DNA from: an uncultured Flavobacteriales bacterium
GTDB taxonomy: Bacteria > Bacteroidota > Bacteroidia > Flavobacteriales_D > Sanyastnellaceae
Reading direction: 5' to 3'
NCBI GenBank assembly: GCA_937890245.1
Contig: CALACF010000340.1
Coordinates: forward strand, 1 to 7,330
DNA: 7,330 nucleotides
A model generated the notes under the pieces. That model made no database searches and was not told the DNA's origin. It saw nothing but the letters and a program-made list of their open reading frames with translations. Positions 1 to 5,963 of this stretch are shown one piece after another (position 1 is the stretch's first letter; every line of letters starts with the position of its first letter). The position numbers and the translations under genes are program-made.

Positions 1-623
1 ATTTAAGGCAGTACGAGCGGGCACTAGACCGGCTCAACGAGGCCCTGCAAGCGGACGTGAAACTCGATGCCGCGTACTACATGAAGGGGCGGATTTACAA
101 GGAGACCGGCGATACTGCAAGGGCCGCATCCTCACTGCAAACTGCCATCGAAGTCAACCCCCAACGCTACGATGCCTACATCGAGTTGGGACTCCTCTAT
201 GCCGCTGCTCGAAATGACATGGCTTTGGAGTACTACCGCACAGCCCGAGAATTGCGGCCGCAGAGTGTGGAGGCACTTTACAACGAGGCGATTTACATGC
301 AGAGCCATGAAGAAGAAGCACATTGGCAGACTGCACTCAATAACTATGACCACATCCTCGCCTTGGACCCGCAGAATGCGTCAGCCGCTTTCAACAAGGG
401 TTACATCCACATGATCAATTTGGCGGCATATGACAGTGCGGCGATCTGGTTTTCTAATGCCATTGAAGTGCTGCCCCATTTTCACCAGGCCCATTATAAC
501 CTCGGACTGGCCTTGGAGGGCATGGGCGCTCATGAAGAGGCGCTGACAGCGTATGACAACGCCCTGTCGTTCAAGCCGGACTACACGGATGCCGCCATTG
601 CGAAAGGTCGACTTCTTCACTGA
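1..623 (+). CDS. Tetratricopeptide-repeat protein, 5' end missing
   Basis: The reading frame is open from base 3, with no stop upstream, to a TGA at 621-623, so the gene starts outside the window; a GTG at 57-59 is just an internal Val codon. The visible 206 residues are almost entirely TPR units of about 34 residues: the end of one helix pair, then repeats starting near DAAYYMKG, YDAYIELG, VEALYNEA, ASAAFNKG and HQAHYNLG, and a final capping helix ending in GRLLH. Each shows the usual small-residue and aromatic spacing and ends in a Pro-containing turn (NPQ, RPQ, DPQN, KPDY). The third repeat has a short insertion (SHEEEAHWQ). TPR arrays are protein-interaction scaffolds; nothing here identifies the partner. 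In Bacteroidota such proteins are often lipoproteins, but the N-terminus is not visible. It converges on the rplT operon. The TPR call is firm, the function unknown. Confidence 0.9.
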   Translation, partial: LRQYERALDRLNEALQADVKLDAAYYMKGRIYKETGDTARAASSLQTAIEVNPQRYDAYIELGLLYAAARNDMALEYYRTARELRPQSVEALYNEAIYMQSHEEEAHWQTALNNYDHILALDPQNASAAFNKGYIHMINLAAYDSAAIWFSNAIEVLPHFHQAHYNLGLALEGMGAHEEALTAYDNALSFKPDYTDAAIAKGRLLH

Positions 624-668
624 AGCTGAAGCTGCTCACCAACTTCGCGTATAGCAATATCAGCGCAC

Positions 669-706
669 AAAAAAAGGGCCACCCAACTGGGAGGCCCTTG
701 TTTTTT
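669..706. terminator. Bidirectional intrinsic terminator between TPR gene and rplT
   Basis: A hairpin with AAGGGCC (674-680) pairing to GGCCCTT (693-699) continues through an A/A mismatch into CCC (682-684) with GGG (689-691), closing on an AACT loop. It has an A-run on the left (669-675) and a T-run on the right (701-706), so each strand has a U-tract after the stem. It sits between the convergent ends of the TPR gene (stop at 621-623) and rplT (stop at 735-737) and can end both transcripts. Confidence 0.88.
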
Positions 707-734
707 CTAAGAAATTTCTACGAAAATACAGTTC

Positions 735-1079
735 TTACTTCACCTGGTCGATGACCTTCTTGAAGGCCTCGGGGTGGTTCAACGCGAGGTCAGCAAGGAC
801 CTTGCGATTGAGTTCAATGCCCTTGGTGGACAGCTTACCCATGAACACGGAGTAACTCATTCCATATTGACGCGCGCCAGCGTTGATACGGGTGATCCAC
901 AGAGAGCGGAACTGACGCTTCTTGAGCTTCCGCCCAACGTATGCGTATAGGAGTCCTTTGTCGACGGCGTTTTTTGCAACCGTCCAGACATTTTTGCGGG
1001 CACCGTAGTACCCTTTTGCCATCTTGAGCACCTTCTTTCGGCGAGCTCTACTAGCGACAGCGTTGTTTGATCTTGGCAT
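735..1079 (-). CDS. rplT: 50S ribosomal protein L20
   Basis: This 114-residue, very basic protein matches L20 over its full usual length. Recognisable segments are the start MPRSNNAVASRARRKKVL, the GYYGARKN stretch, the central KKRQFRSLWITRINAGAR core and the C-terminal LADLALNHPEAFKKVI. L20 binds 23S rRNA early in assembly of the large ribosomal subunit; its basic N-terminal extension (about residues 1-60) threads into the RNA and the C-terminal domain binds at the surface. It is the last gene of the thrS-infC-rpmI-rplT operon and runs into the two-way terminator. In Escherichia coli and Bacillus subtilis L20 represses its own operon by binding mRNA; whether that happens here is unknown, but the 81-base gap before this gene is the longest in the operon. 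The ATG at 1079-1077 gives the conserved N-terminus. Confidence 0.98.
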   Translation of the reverse strand: MPRSNNAVASRARRKKVLKMAKGYYGARKNVWTVAKNAVDKGLLYAYVGRKLKKRQFRSLWITRINAGARQYGMSYSVFMGKLSTKGIELNRKVLADLALNHPEAFKKVIDQVK

Positions 1080-1160
1080 AATTATCGAATTTCGGTGAGC
1101 AGCGGATCAGCACTCGCTGAACACTTGGGAGCTGAACACCCGTTATCAAATGCGCTCTAC
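1080..1160 (-). promoter_or_regulatory. Repeat-bearing gap between rpmI and rplT, possible rplT leader
   Basis: On the + strand GCTGAACAC occurs at 1116-1124 and again at 1131-1139, a direct repeat with a 15-base period. The first copy can also fold against TCAGC at 1107-1111 (stem TCAGC/GCTGA, loop ACTC). A competing stem pairs CAGCG (1100-1104) with CGCTG (1115-1119), so two exclusive folds are possible. No TAnnTTTG promoter box is visible. This is a plausible site for translational control of rplT, but no known leader family is recognised. Confidence 0.3.
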
Positions 1161-1355
1161 TTAAATGCAGAGCTGTTTTTTAATGTTGGGCACATCAGCT
1201 TTGCTGACCAACCCAGAATGCGTCAAATTGCGCTTCTGCTTGGTGGTCTTCTTAGTCAAAATGTGCGACTTGAAAGCATGCTTACGCTTGATCTTCCCCG
1301 TTCCTGTAACGGTGAAGCGCTTTTTCGCGCTGCTTTTGGTCTTCATCTTAGGCAT
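1161..1355 (-). CDS. rpmI: 50S ribosomal protein L35
   Basis: This 64-residue, Lys/Arg-rich protein begins MPKMKTKSSAKKRFTVTGTG, the hallmark start of L35, and continues with GKIKRKHAFKSHILTKKT and a conserved basic tail. L35 is a small protein of the large ribosomal subunit that contacts 23S rRNA. The length is normal for the family and the ATG (1355-1353) gives the conserved N-terminus. It lies 36 bases after infC and 81 bases before rplT in the expected order, so it is very probably co-transcribed. No clear Shine-Dalgarno sequence precedes the start, in line with the weak use of that signal in Bacteroidota. Confidence 0.98.
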   Translation of the reverse strand: MPKMKTKSSAKKRFTVTGTGKIKRKHAFKSHILTKKTTKQKRNLTHSGLVSKADVPNIKKQLCI

Positions 1356-1391
1356 GGCCTTTCGTCTAAAGTTCGGGACGAACCCGAGGGT

Positions 1392-1952
1392 TTACTTTTT
1401 CTTCGGTTTGAGCGTAATGAACATCCGCTTGCCCTCCAGTTTGGGCATCAACTCCACGATTCCGACGTCCTCCAACTCCGTTGCAAAACGCAACAATAGG
1501 ATTTCGCCACGCTCCTTGAAAACGATGCTTCTTCCGCGGAAGAAAACGTGCGCCTTCAATTTGTTGCCGTCTTCGAGGAACTTCCTGGCATGTTTCACCT
1601 TAAAGTTGAAATCGTGATCGTCCGTGTTAGGACCGAAACGAATCTCCTTCAAGCTGACCTTGGTATTGTTTGCCTTGATCTCCTTCTGCTTCTTCTTCTG
1701 GTCGTACAGGAACTTCTGATAGTTCAGAATCCTGCAAACCGGAGGGTCAGCTTTGGGCGAAATCTCGCACAAGTCCAATTCCAATTCTTCTGCCAAAGCC
1801 AACGCATCAGGTGTAGACAAAACGTCCACATCTTCTGGAAGGTTTTCACCGACCAATCGAACATTTGGCACGCGAATTTCTGAATTCGTGCGGTGCGGGT
1901 TCTTCTTGATCACCCGGGCTGGACCCCGGAATCTTCTCCTTCGAATAGCGAT
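1392..1952 (-). CDS. infC: Translation initiation factor IF-3, probable non-AUG start
   Basis: IF-3 binds the 30S subunit, blocks premature joining of 50S and checks start-codon and initiator-tRNA pairing. The N-domain holds IRVPNVRLVGENL and LCEISPKADPPVCRILNYQ, a Lys-rich linker (YDQKKKQKEIK) follows, and the C-domain carries KEIRFGPNTDDHDFNFKVKH, FFRGRS and the tail EGKRMFITLKPKKK. The frame has no ATG upstream of the conserved core. The only standard start is a GTG at 1913 (173 aa). The open frame between the thrS stop and that GTG encodes IAIRRRRFRGPAR, an Arg-rich block like the N-terminus I recall for many Bacteroidota IF-3 proteins. I therefore prefer the ATC at 1952-1950 (186 aa) or the ATT at 1946-1944 (184 aa). 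E. coli infC starts with AUU, which lets IF-3 limit its own synthesis. Gene identity is certain; the exact start is not. Confidence 0.9.
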   Translation of the reverse strand: MAIRRRRFRGPARVIKKNPHRTNSEIRVPNVRLVGENLPEDVDVLSTPDALALAEELELDLCEISPKADPPVCRILNYQKFLYDQKKKQKEIKANNTKVSLKEIRFGPNTDDHDFNFKVKHARKFLEDGNKLKAHVFFRGRSIVFKERGEILLLRFATELEDVGIVELMPKLEGKRMFITLKPKKK

Positions 1953-1961
1953 GACTTCTCA
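1944..1961 (-). promoter_or_regulatory. infC translation start region overlapping the end of thrS
   Basis: Read on the minus strand, the thrS stop TGA (1961-1959) is followed by GAA GTC, then ATC (1952-1950), GCT and ATT (1946-1944). Both isoleucine codons are near-cognate start codons of the kind used by infC in other bacteria. The stop lies only six bases before the ATC, which suggests translational coupling to thrS. An AAGGAG sequence lies just after the ATT, about 22 bases before the alternative GTG, too far away to serve that GTG well. Confidence 0.5.
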
Positions 1962-3920
1962 GTTAGGTTGTTCAATACTCTTACTGCCGGTAAGCATGTC
2001 GCCCACCTCCCTTTGGACGTGGTCAGCAAACTCTTCGGTCAGCATACCTCCCAGATCGCCTTCTCCGTGCTTGCGCACCGATACGGTTCCCTGTTCGGCC
2101 TCGTTTCCTCCCACAATCAGCATGTAAGGCACTTTGGAAAGTTCCGCTTCACGGATCTTCTTGCCCACCTTCTCATTGCGCTCGTCTACGAGGGCGCGAA
2201 TATCGGCATTTTCTAGGGACTTTGAAACCCTTTTTGCATACTCATTGTACTTATCGCTCACAGGCAGTACCCGCGCCTGTTCCGGCGTCAGCCAGAGCGG
2301 GAATCGACCCTCGCAATGCTCAATTAAGATGGCGACAAAACGCTCCATAGAACCAAAAGGAGCGCGGTGGATCATCACGGGGCGGTGGCGCGCATTGTCG
2401 GCACCAACGTATTCGAGCTCAAAACGGTCCGGCAAATTGTAGTCGATTTGCACCGTTCCCAATTGCCATGTCCGACCGATGGCGTCGCGGACCATAAAGT
2501 CCAATTTCGGCCCGTAAAAAGCAGCCTCACCCGTTTCGGTAACCGTCTCCAACCCCTTTTCCTCCGCGACCTCGATGATGGCGCGTTCAGCCTTCTCCCA
2601 ATTTTCATCGGAGCCGATGTACTTCTCAGGTGTCAGGGGATCGCGCAGCGAAATTTGAACGATGAAGTCCTTGAAGTCAAGCGTTTTGAATATGTAGAGA
2701 ACCAAATCGATGACCTTGCTGACCTCATTTTTCACTTGTTCGGCCGTGCAGAAAATATGCGCGTCGTCTTGCGTAAATCCACGCACGCGTGTCAAGCCGT
2801 GCAGCTCCCCACTTTGCTCATAGCGGTACACCGTTCCAAACTCTGCAAACCGAACAGGAAGATCACGATAGCTCCGCGGGCGCGACTTAAAAATCTCGCA
2901 GTGGTGCGGACAATTCATCGGCTTGAGCAGGTACTCCTCCCCTTCATTGGGCGTCTTAATCGACTGAAAACTATCGGCACCGTACTTATCGTAATGCCCG
3001 GAACAGACATAGAGCTCCTTGTTGGCAATGTGTGGCGTGATCACCGACTCATAGCCCATCTTCTTCTGGGCGTCGCGCAAGAAATTCTCGAGGCGCATCC
3101 GCAAATCGGCGCCCTTTGGGAGCCAAAGCGGCAAGCCCGCGCCCACCTTCTCGCTGAAGGTGAACAAGTCGAGCTCCTTTCCGAGCTTTCGGTGGTCGCG
3201 CTTCTTTGCCTCCTCAATCAGTTCGAGATGCTCTGTGAGCATGGACTTCTTGGGGAATGCAATGCCGTAAATCCGTGTCAATTGCTGCAAACTGTCGTCG
3301 CCCTTCAAGTAGGCACCGGCAACCTTCAAAAGCTTCACGGCCTTGATGTGCCCTGTGTGTGGGATGTGTGGGCCTCGGCAAAGATCCGTAAAACCGCCCT
3401 GGGTGTAGAAAGTAATTTCACCGTCCGGCAGTCTTTGTAGTAAGTCCAATTTAAAATCGTCCCCCTTCTCCTCAAAGTAGGCAATGGCATCAGCCTTCGA
3501 AATGTCACGCCGGTCATAGGTCGACTTCGTCTTGGCCAGTTCCAACATCTTCTTCTCGACAGCCGGGAACTCCTTCTCACTGAATGTGTGTTCGCCGAAA
3601 TCGACGTCGTAATAGAAGCCACCTTCTACTGATGGTCCGACCCAGAACTTGACGCCCGGGTAGAGGGCCTCGAGGGCCTCGGCCATCAAGTGCGCGCCGC
3701 TGTGCCACATGGTTGCGGCGGCGGCTTCGCTGCCCCAAGTGAGCAGTTTCAAGCGTGCGTCGCCGCCCAAAGGGCGCTGAGCGTCGCGGACTTCTCCATC
3801 CACTTCTGCGGCCAGGACATTGCGGGCCAGGCCCTCACTGATATCTCGGGCCACGTCAAGTGCTGTGGCGTCATCGGCGGCCTGGCGCACCGATCCGTCG
3901 GGCAATGTGATGTTGATCAT
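1959..3920 (-). CDS. thrS: Threonyl-tRNA synthetase
   Basis: ThrRS joins threonine to tRNA-Thr using ATP in the cytoplasm. From the ATG at 3920 the protein has 653 residues, the normal length. An N-terminal TGS domain (about 1-62) starts MINITLPDGS. The editing domain follows with its zinc-site residues H73, H77, C181 and H185 (HSGAH and CRGPH). The class II catalytic core comes next, with the expected catalytic zinc ligands C337 (MNCPHH), H388 (DDAHIF) and H518 (IHRAPFGS), a motif 2 region at FGTVYRYEQSGELHG and motif 3 at GSMERF. The anticodon-binding domain runs from about 545 to the end. An in-frame ATG at 3989 would add 23 unlike-family residues and lies upstream of the promoter box at 3948-3955, so it was rejected. 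The gene heads the operon with infC, rpmI and rplT. Editing and catalytic sites look intact. Confidence 0.97.
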   Translation of the reverse strand: MINITLPDGSVRQAADDATALDVARDISEGLARNVLAAEVDGEVRDAQRPLGGDARLKLLTWGSEAAAATMWHSGAHLMAEALEALYPGVKFWVGPSVEGGFYYDVDFGEHTFSEKEFPAVEKKMLELAKTKSTYDRRDISKADAIAYFEEKGDDFKLDLLQRLPDGEITFYTQGGFTDLCRGPHIPHTGHIKAVKLLKVAGAYLKGDDSLQQLTRIYGIAFPKKSMLTEHLELIEEAKKRDHRKLGKELDLFTFSEKVGAGLPLWLPKGADLRMRLENFLRDAQKKMGYESVITPHIANKELYVCSGHYDKYGADSFQSIKTPNEGEEYLLKPMNCPHHCEIFKSRPRSYRDLPVRFAEFGTVYRYEQSGELHGLTRVRGFTQDDAHIFCTAEQVKNEVSKVIDLVLYIFKTLDFKDFIVQISLRDPLTPEKYIGSDENWEKAERAIIEVAEEKGLETVTETGEAAFYGPKLDFMVRDAIGRTWQLGTVQIDYNLPDRFELEYVGADNARHRPVMIHRAPFGSMERFVAILIEHCEGRFPLWLTPEQARVLPVSDKYNEYAKRVSKSLENADIRALVDERNEKVGKKIREAELSKVPYMLIVGGNEAEQGTVSVRKHGEGDLGGMLTEEFADHVQREVGDMLTGSKSIEQPN

Positions 3921-3921
3921 A

Positions 3922-4007
3922 CGTTCAAACGTTGAGGTTTGCGGGCGCAAAGGTAAGGCTTGTAGGTCGCCGTAACAGTCCCGGCTCACGGCTTTTGAAC
4001 GCTCAAC
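3922..4007. repeat. Inverted repeats flanking the thrS promoter
   Basis: CGTTCAAA at 3922-3929 is the exact reverse complement of TTTGAACG at 3994-4001. Beside them, GTTGAG at 3931-3936 is the reverse complement of CTCAAC at 4002-4007, but in swapped order. The pair brackets the thrS -7 box (3948-3955). A 5-bp stem GCCGT (3969-3973) / ACGGC (3988-3992) lies between. They could be operator half-sites or chance; the gap is only 180 bases, and one 8-base inverted match is not very unlikely in it. Apart from these repeats and the promoter, the 3921-4100 gap shows no gene or RNA. Confidence 0.3.
3948..3975 (-). promoter_or_regulatory. Bacteroidota-type promoter for thrS operon
   Basis: On the minus strand TACCTTTG (3955-3948) matches the Bacteroidota -7 consensus TAnnTTTG exactly. 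The expected TTG upstream element is only weakly met: TTA at 3975-3973, 17 bases away. A start of transcription near 3942 would leave a leader of about 20 bases before the ATG at 3920, supporting that start codon. Confidence 0.6.
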
Positions 4008-4100
4008 TGGGGCGAACTAACGACGGACGCCGACGGGCAGCCATCCAAAGGTGCAGACAGCGAAAATCAAAACGTCTTCTCTAGCAGAAACCCCCAGCAA

Positions 4101-4820
4101 ATGAACACCACAGCCCCCCTCACACTCATAGCGCTGCTTGCCAGCACCAGTTTATTGGCCAATCCAAGCGCCAACCCAAGCGCACACCCGGTGCCTCAAG
4201 ACCTCAGAAATTTCGACAACTTTATAGGATACGTGGTGGAACGCGGAGAAGCCGGCGACATCGAAGCTGTCCTGAACTGCTTTGCACCAGACATAACGAA
4301 CGAACTCAGCCTGCCAATCGACGGAACGGCTACTTCATCGCCGCGCGCAGACATCCTCAGCTTCGAGCTCAAGCGCCACGGATTTGCGCGCTTCGGCCGC
4401 GACATCGCCCGCTTTTCAGATGGATTTGCCTTGGTCGATGCAGATGGGACGATGCAGAATTTGCACGCCTCAGCCCGCAACCACGCCGAGCACATCATCA
4501 TCACCGGAAACCGCGTCAAGCTGCGCCGAAAGCCCGGAGGAGAAGTGATCTGCTTGCTCGACCAGGGCAGCTACAGCGGCGGCCCGAACCTCGCTGAACT
4601 CGCAGCCGGAGGCAATGGATTCATCTGGCGCCCCATCAAAATTGAACACCCGGAGTTGGGAACCATCAAGGGCTTCGTGAGCGACGACTATGTGCGCTTT
4701 CCCAAGCCCCTAGGCCCCATCTCGCTCAGAGCGAAATACGACGGTGAGCGCTGGTATTTAACCGGTTACAACCGCGGGAAAGTCCACGAATCGCCCCGCG
4801 AATCAGCTTGCGTGCACTGA
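4101..4820 (+). CDS. Exported protein with SH3-like segment, function unknown
   Basis: This 239-residue protein begins with a hydrophobic stretch (TLIALLASTSLLA, about residues 8-20) that looks like a signal peptide, with likely cleavage after A20. Unusually, the n-region has no Lys or Arg. A short NPSA repeat follows. Residues 35-128 are not recognised; they include GEAGDIEAVLNCFAPDI, which may be helical. Residues about 131-200 resemble a bacterial SH3 (SH3b) domain: HIIITGNRVKLRRKPGGEVI at the start and a closing GFVSDDYVRF, with a longer middle loop than usual (residues 156-180). Bacterial SH3 domains often bind cell-wall peptides. The tail (GERWYLTGYNRG, then ESACVH) has one of three cysteines (C60, C151, C237). 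The gene is divergent from thrS and converges on the thioesterase gene. No TAnnTTTG box is visible upstream. Export and SH3 resemblance are inferences; the role is unknown. Confidence 0.8.
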   Translation: MNTTAPLTLIALLASTSLLANPSANPSAHPVPQDLRNFDNFIGYVVERGEAGDIEAVLNCFAPDITNELSLPIDGTATSSPRADILSFELKRHGFARFGRDIARFSDGFALVDADGTMQNLHASARNHAEHIIITGNRVKLRRKPGGEVICLLDQGSYSGGPNLAELAAGGNGFIWRPIKIEHPELGTIKGFVSDDYVRFPKPLGPISLRAKYDGERWYLTGYNRGKVHESPRESACVH

Positions 4821-4859
4821 TCGCCAAACAGCCTCCAAACCTTATTCTCGATTACAGTT

Positions 4860-5366
4860 TCACTTCCGGCCGATGAGGTCCCAGCGCTTGAGTTGCCAAT
4901 GCACCAAGGCGCGGGCCACCTCTCGGCCGGAGGCGTCGTGAAGGACGGCGGTGATCGAAGTTTTTGCAACGCCCAGGTCGGATAGCTCGGCAAGGAATTT
5001 TGCATCGACGCCCTCTGGTACGCTGGCCCGGCAATCGCCTTCAGGCCGTGCGAGATAGTCGACCTCGATGCGCGACATGATAATTCGGTAGCCGCCCATG
5101 TCTTCACCCATCAAAATGGTAAGCCCGGAGCAGTATTCCAATGCTGTAGCAATCGCACAGGCGTGCATCCCGCCCAAGTGATTCTTGTTTGAACGGCGGT
5201 CCGGCAAACCCACAACCGCTCCAGCAGGACCGCTCTCCAGGAGGCGAATTTTATGCGGCCGATTGAAGGGCAAGGCGATCCGCATGACGCGGTCCAAGCG
5301 ACTCGGATTTCCTCCCCGAGCCTGCGACATGGCCTTGTCAAATATGCCTGCAAGTTTCTGATTCAT
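4860..5366 (-). CDS. DUF4442 / PaaI-like hotdog-fold thioesterase-like protein
   Basis: This 168-residue protein has the pattern of a single hotdog domain. An N-terminal helix region (1-35) with FNRPHKIRL is followed by a strand at about 48-54, the conserved loop NHLGGMHACAIATALEY (62-78) leading into the central helix, then strands around IIMSRIEVDYLARPEGDCRA (95-114) and TSITAVLHDASGREVARALVHW (136-157). The NHxGxMH loop and the helix after it are typical of the DUF4442/PaaI-like thioesterase group, which cleaves acyl-CoA or related thioesters; the substrate cannot be read from the sequence. The ATG at 5366 lies 14 bases after the stop of the MazG-like gene, so the two are probably one transcript. 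The 39-base gap to the convergent SH3 gene contains no clear terminator. The fold is fairly sure, the activity a family inference. Confidence 0.82.
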   Translation of the reverse strand: MNQKLAGIFDKAMSQARGGNPSRLDRVMRIALPFNRPHKIRLLESGPAGAVVGLPDRRSNKNHLGGMHACAIATALEYCSGLTILMGEDMGGYRIIMSRIEVDYLARPEGDCRASVPEGVDAKFLAELSDLGVAKTSITAVLHDASGREVARALVHWQLKRWDLIGRK

Positions 5367-5380
5367 GCGTCGAGGATTGT

Positions 5381-5815
5381 TTAAGCGGGAACGACGGGTG
5401 ACGGAGCCGGAACGTCAACGCCATGCGACTCGAGGACCTTTTTAAGGTCCGGCGCGAAGAAGCCAGGGCCTTTCAAGACTTTGCCGTCCTCGCGGTAGAT
5501 GGGCTGGCCATCTGCGCCGAGCTTGGACATGTTGCTGTCTTGGATAGACTTGAACACATCGGCGATCACGTCTTGCATACCGTGACAAACAATCGTCCCG
5601 CACAAAATGTACAGCTGGTCACCCAAGGCATCGGCAATTTCTACCATGTCGCCATTTCGCGCCGCCTCGAGATACTCTTCGTTCTCTTCGGCCATCAAGC
5701 GGTGGCGCAAATCAACCAGTTCAGGGGTCAAACGGGCGTCGGGCGATGTGCCTACATGCAACTTAAATGCCTTCTGAAATGCCTCGACACTTCCTACGAT
5801 ATCTCCAAAATCCAT
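5381..5815 (-). CDS. MazG-like nucleoside triphosphate pyrophosphohydrolase
   Basis: From the ATG at 5815 the protein has 144 residues. An all-helical MazG/PRA-PH-like domain covers about 1-95 and contains the metal-binding pattern EExxE (E43, E44, E47) followed after 11 residues by ExxD (E59, D62), with a further D66. Members hydrolyse NTPs or dNTPs to monophosphates and pyrophosphate, often to clear abnormal nucleotides. A C-terminal tail (SKLGADGQPIYREDGKVLKG, then GFFAPDLKKVLESH) is seen in Bacteroidota and other relatives and distinguishes it from classic MazG. It ends in a Pro/Ala-rich tail. The frame stays open upstream to 6211, but those residues are low-complexity Ser/Ala/Cys text opposite the moxR promoter and start, so that extension was rejected. 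ATGs at 5851 and 5842 would add 12 or 9 residues and cannot be fully excluded. The substrate is unknown. Confidence 0.87.
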   Translation of the reverse strand: MDFGDIVGSVEAFQKAFKLHVGTSPDARLTPELVDLRHRLMAEENEEYLEAARNGDMVEIADALGDQLYILCGTIVCHGMQDVIADVFKSIQDSNMSKLGADGQPIYREDGKVLKGPGFFAPDLKKVLESHGVDVPAPSPVVPA

Positions 5816-5907
5816 GGTGCTAATTTGAAACTGAATTGGCATAACGCCCATCGCGAGAAGGTGGAAGTTGAGAACAACCGGCAAACATTTTTTAAGAGAA
5901 GCGAGGC

Positions 5908-5937
5908 TTGTATGGCGGAGGCTGGGGGTTATTTTTG
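5908..5937 (+). promoter_or_regulatory. Consensus Bacteroidota promoter of the moxR operon
   Basis: TTG at 5908-5910 is followed after 19 bases by TATTTTTG at 5930-5937, matching the Bacteroidota pattern TTG-N19-TAnnTTTG exactly. Transcription would begin near 5943, about 20 bases before the moxR ATG at 5964. The longer frame starting at ATG 5868 begins upstream of this promoter, which argues against it. The rest of the 5816-5963 gap between the divergent genes shows no other clear element; a reverse-strand AATGTTTG near 5881-5888 is only a near match. Confidence 0.75.
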
Positions 5938-5963
5938 CAACGACGCAAACCACCCGAATCGAT

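Noticed and set aside
1356..1391. Short hairpins (TCGGG-TTCGT-CCCGA and an overlapping GTTCG/CGAAC stem) between infC and rpmI
   Set aside because: The stems are only 5 bp, have no U-tract and lie inside an operon; there is not enough to call a terminator or regulator.
1095..1617. Overlapping + strand open frames across rpmI and infC
   Set aside because: They are antisense to L35 and IF-3, both certain by sequence, and their translations resemble no family.
2367..3440. A 357-codon open frame on the + strand opposite thrS
   Set aside because: It lies wholly antisense to a well-conserved synthetase gene, resembles no protein I know and has no promoter box; it is a by-product of codon bias in thrS.
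3921..3989. Upstream ATG for thrS at 3989
   Set aside because: It would add 23 residues not seen in ThrRS and would start before the TACCTTTG promoter box; MINITLPDG at 3920 is the family N-terminus.
4821..4859. Terminator between the convergent SH3 and thioesterase genes
   Set aside because: The 39-base gap shows no inverted repeat followed by a T-run on either strand.
5880..5890. Possible minus-strand promoter AATGTTTG for the MazG-like gene
   Set aside because: It departs from TAnnTTTG at the first base and has no TTG at the right distance; too weak to annotate.
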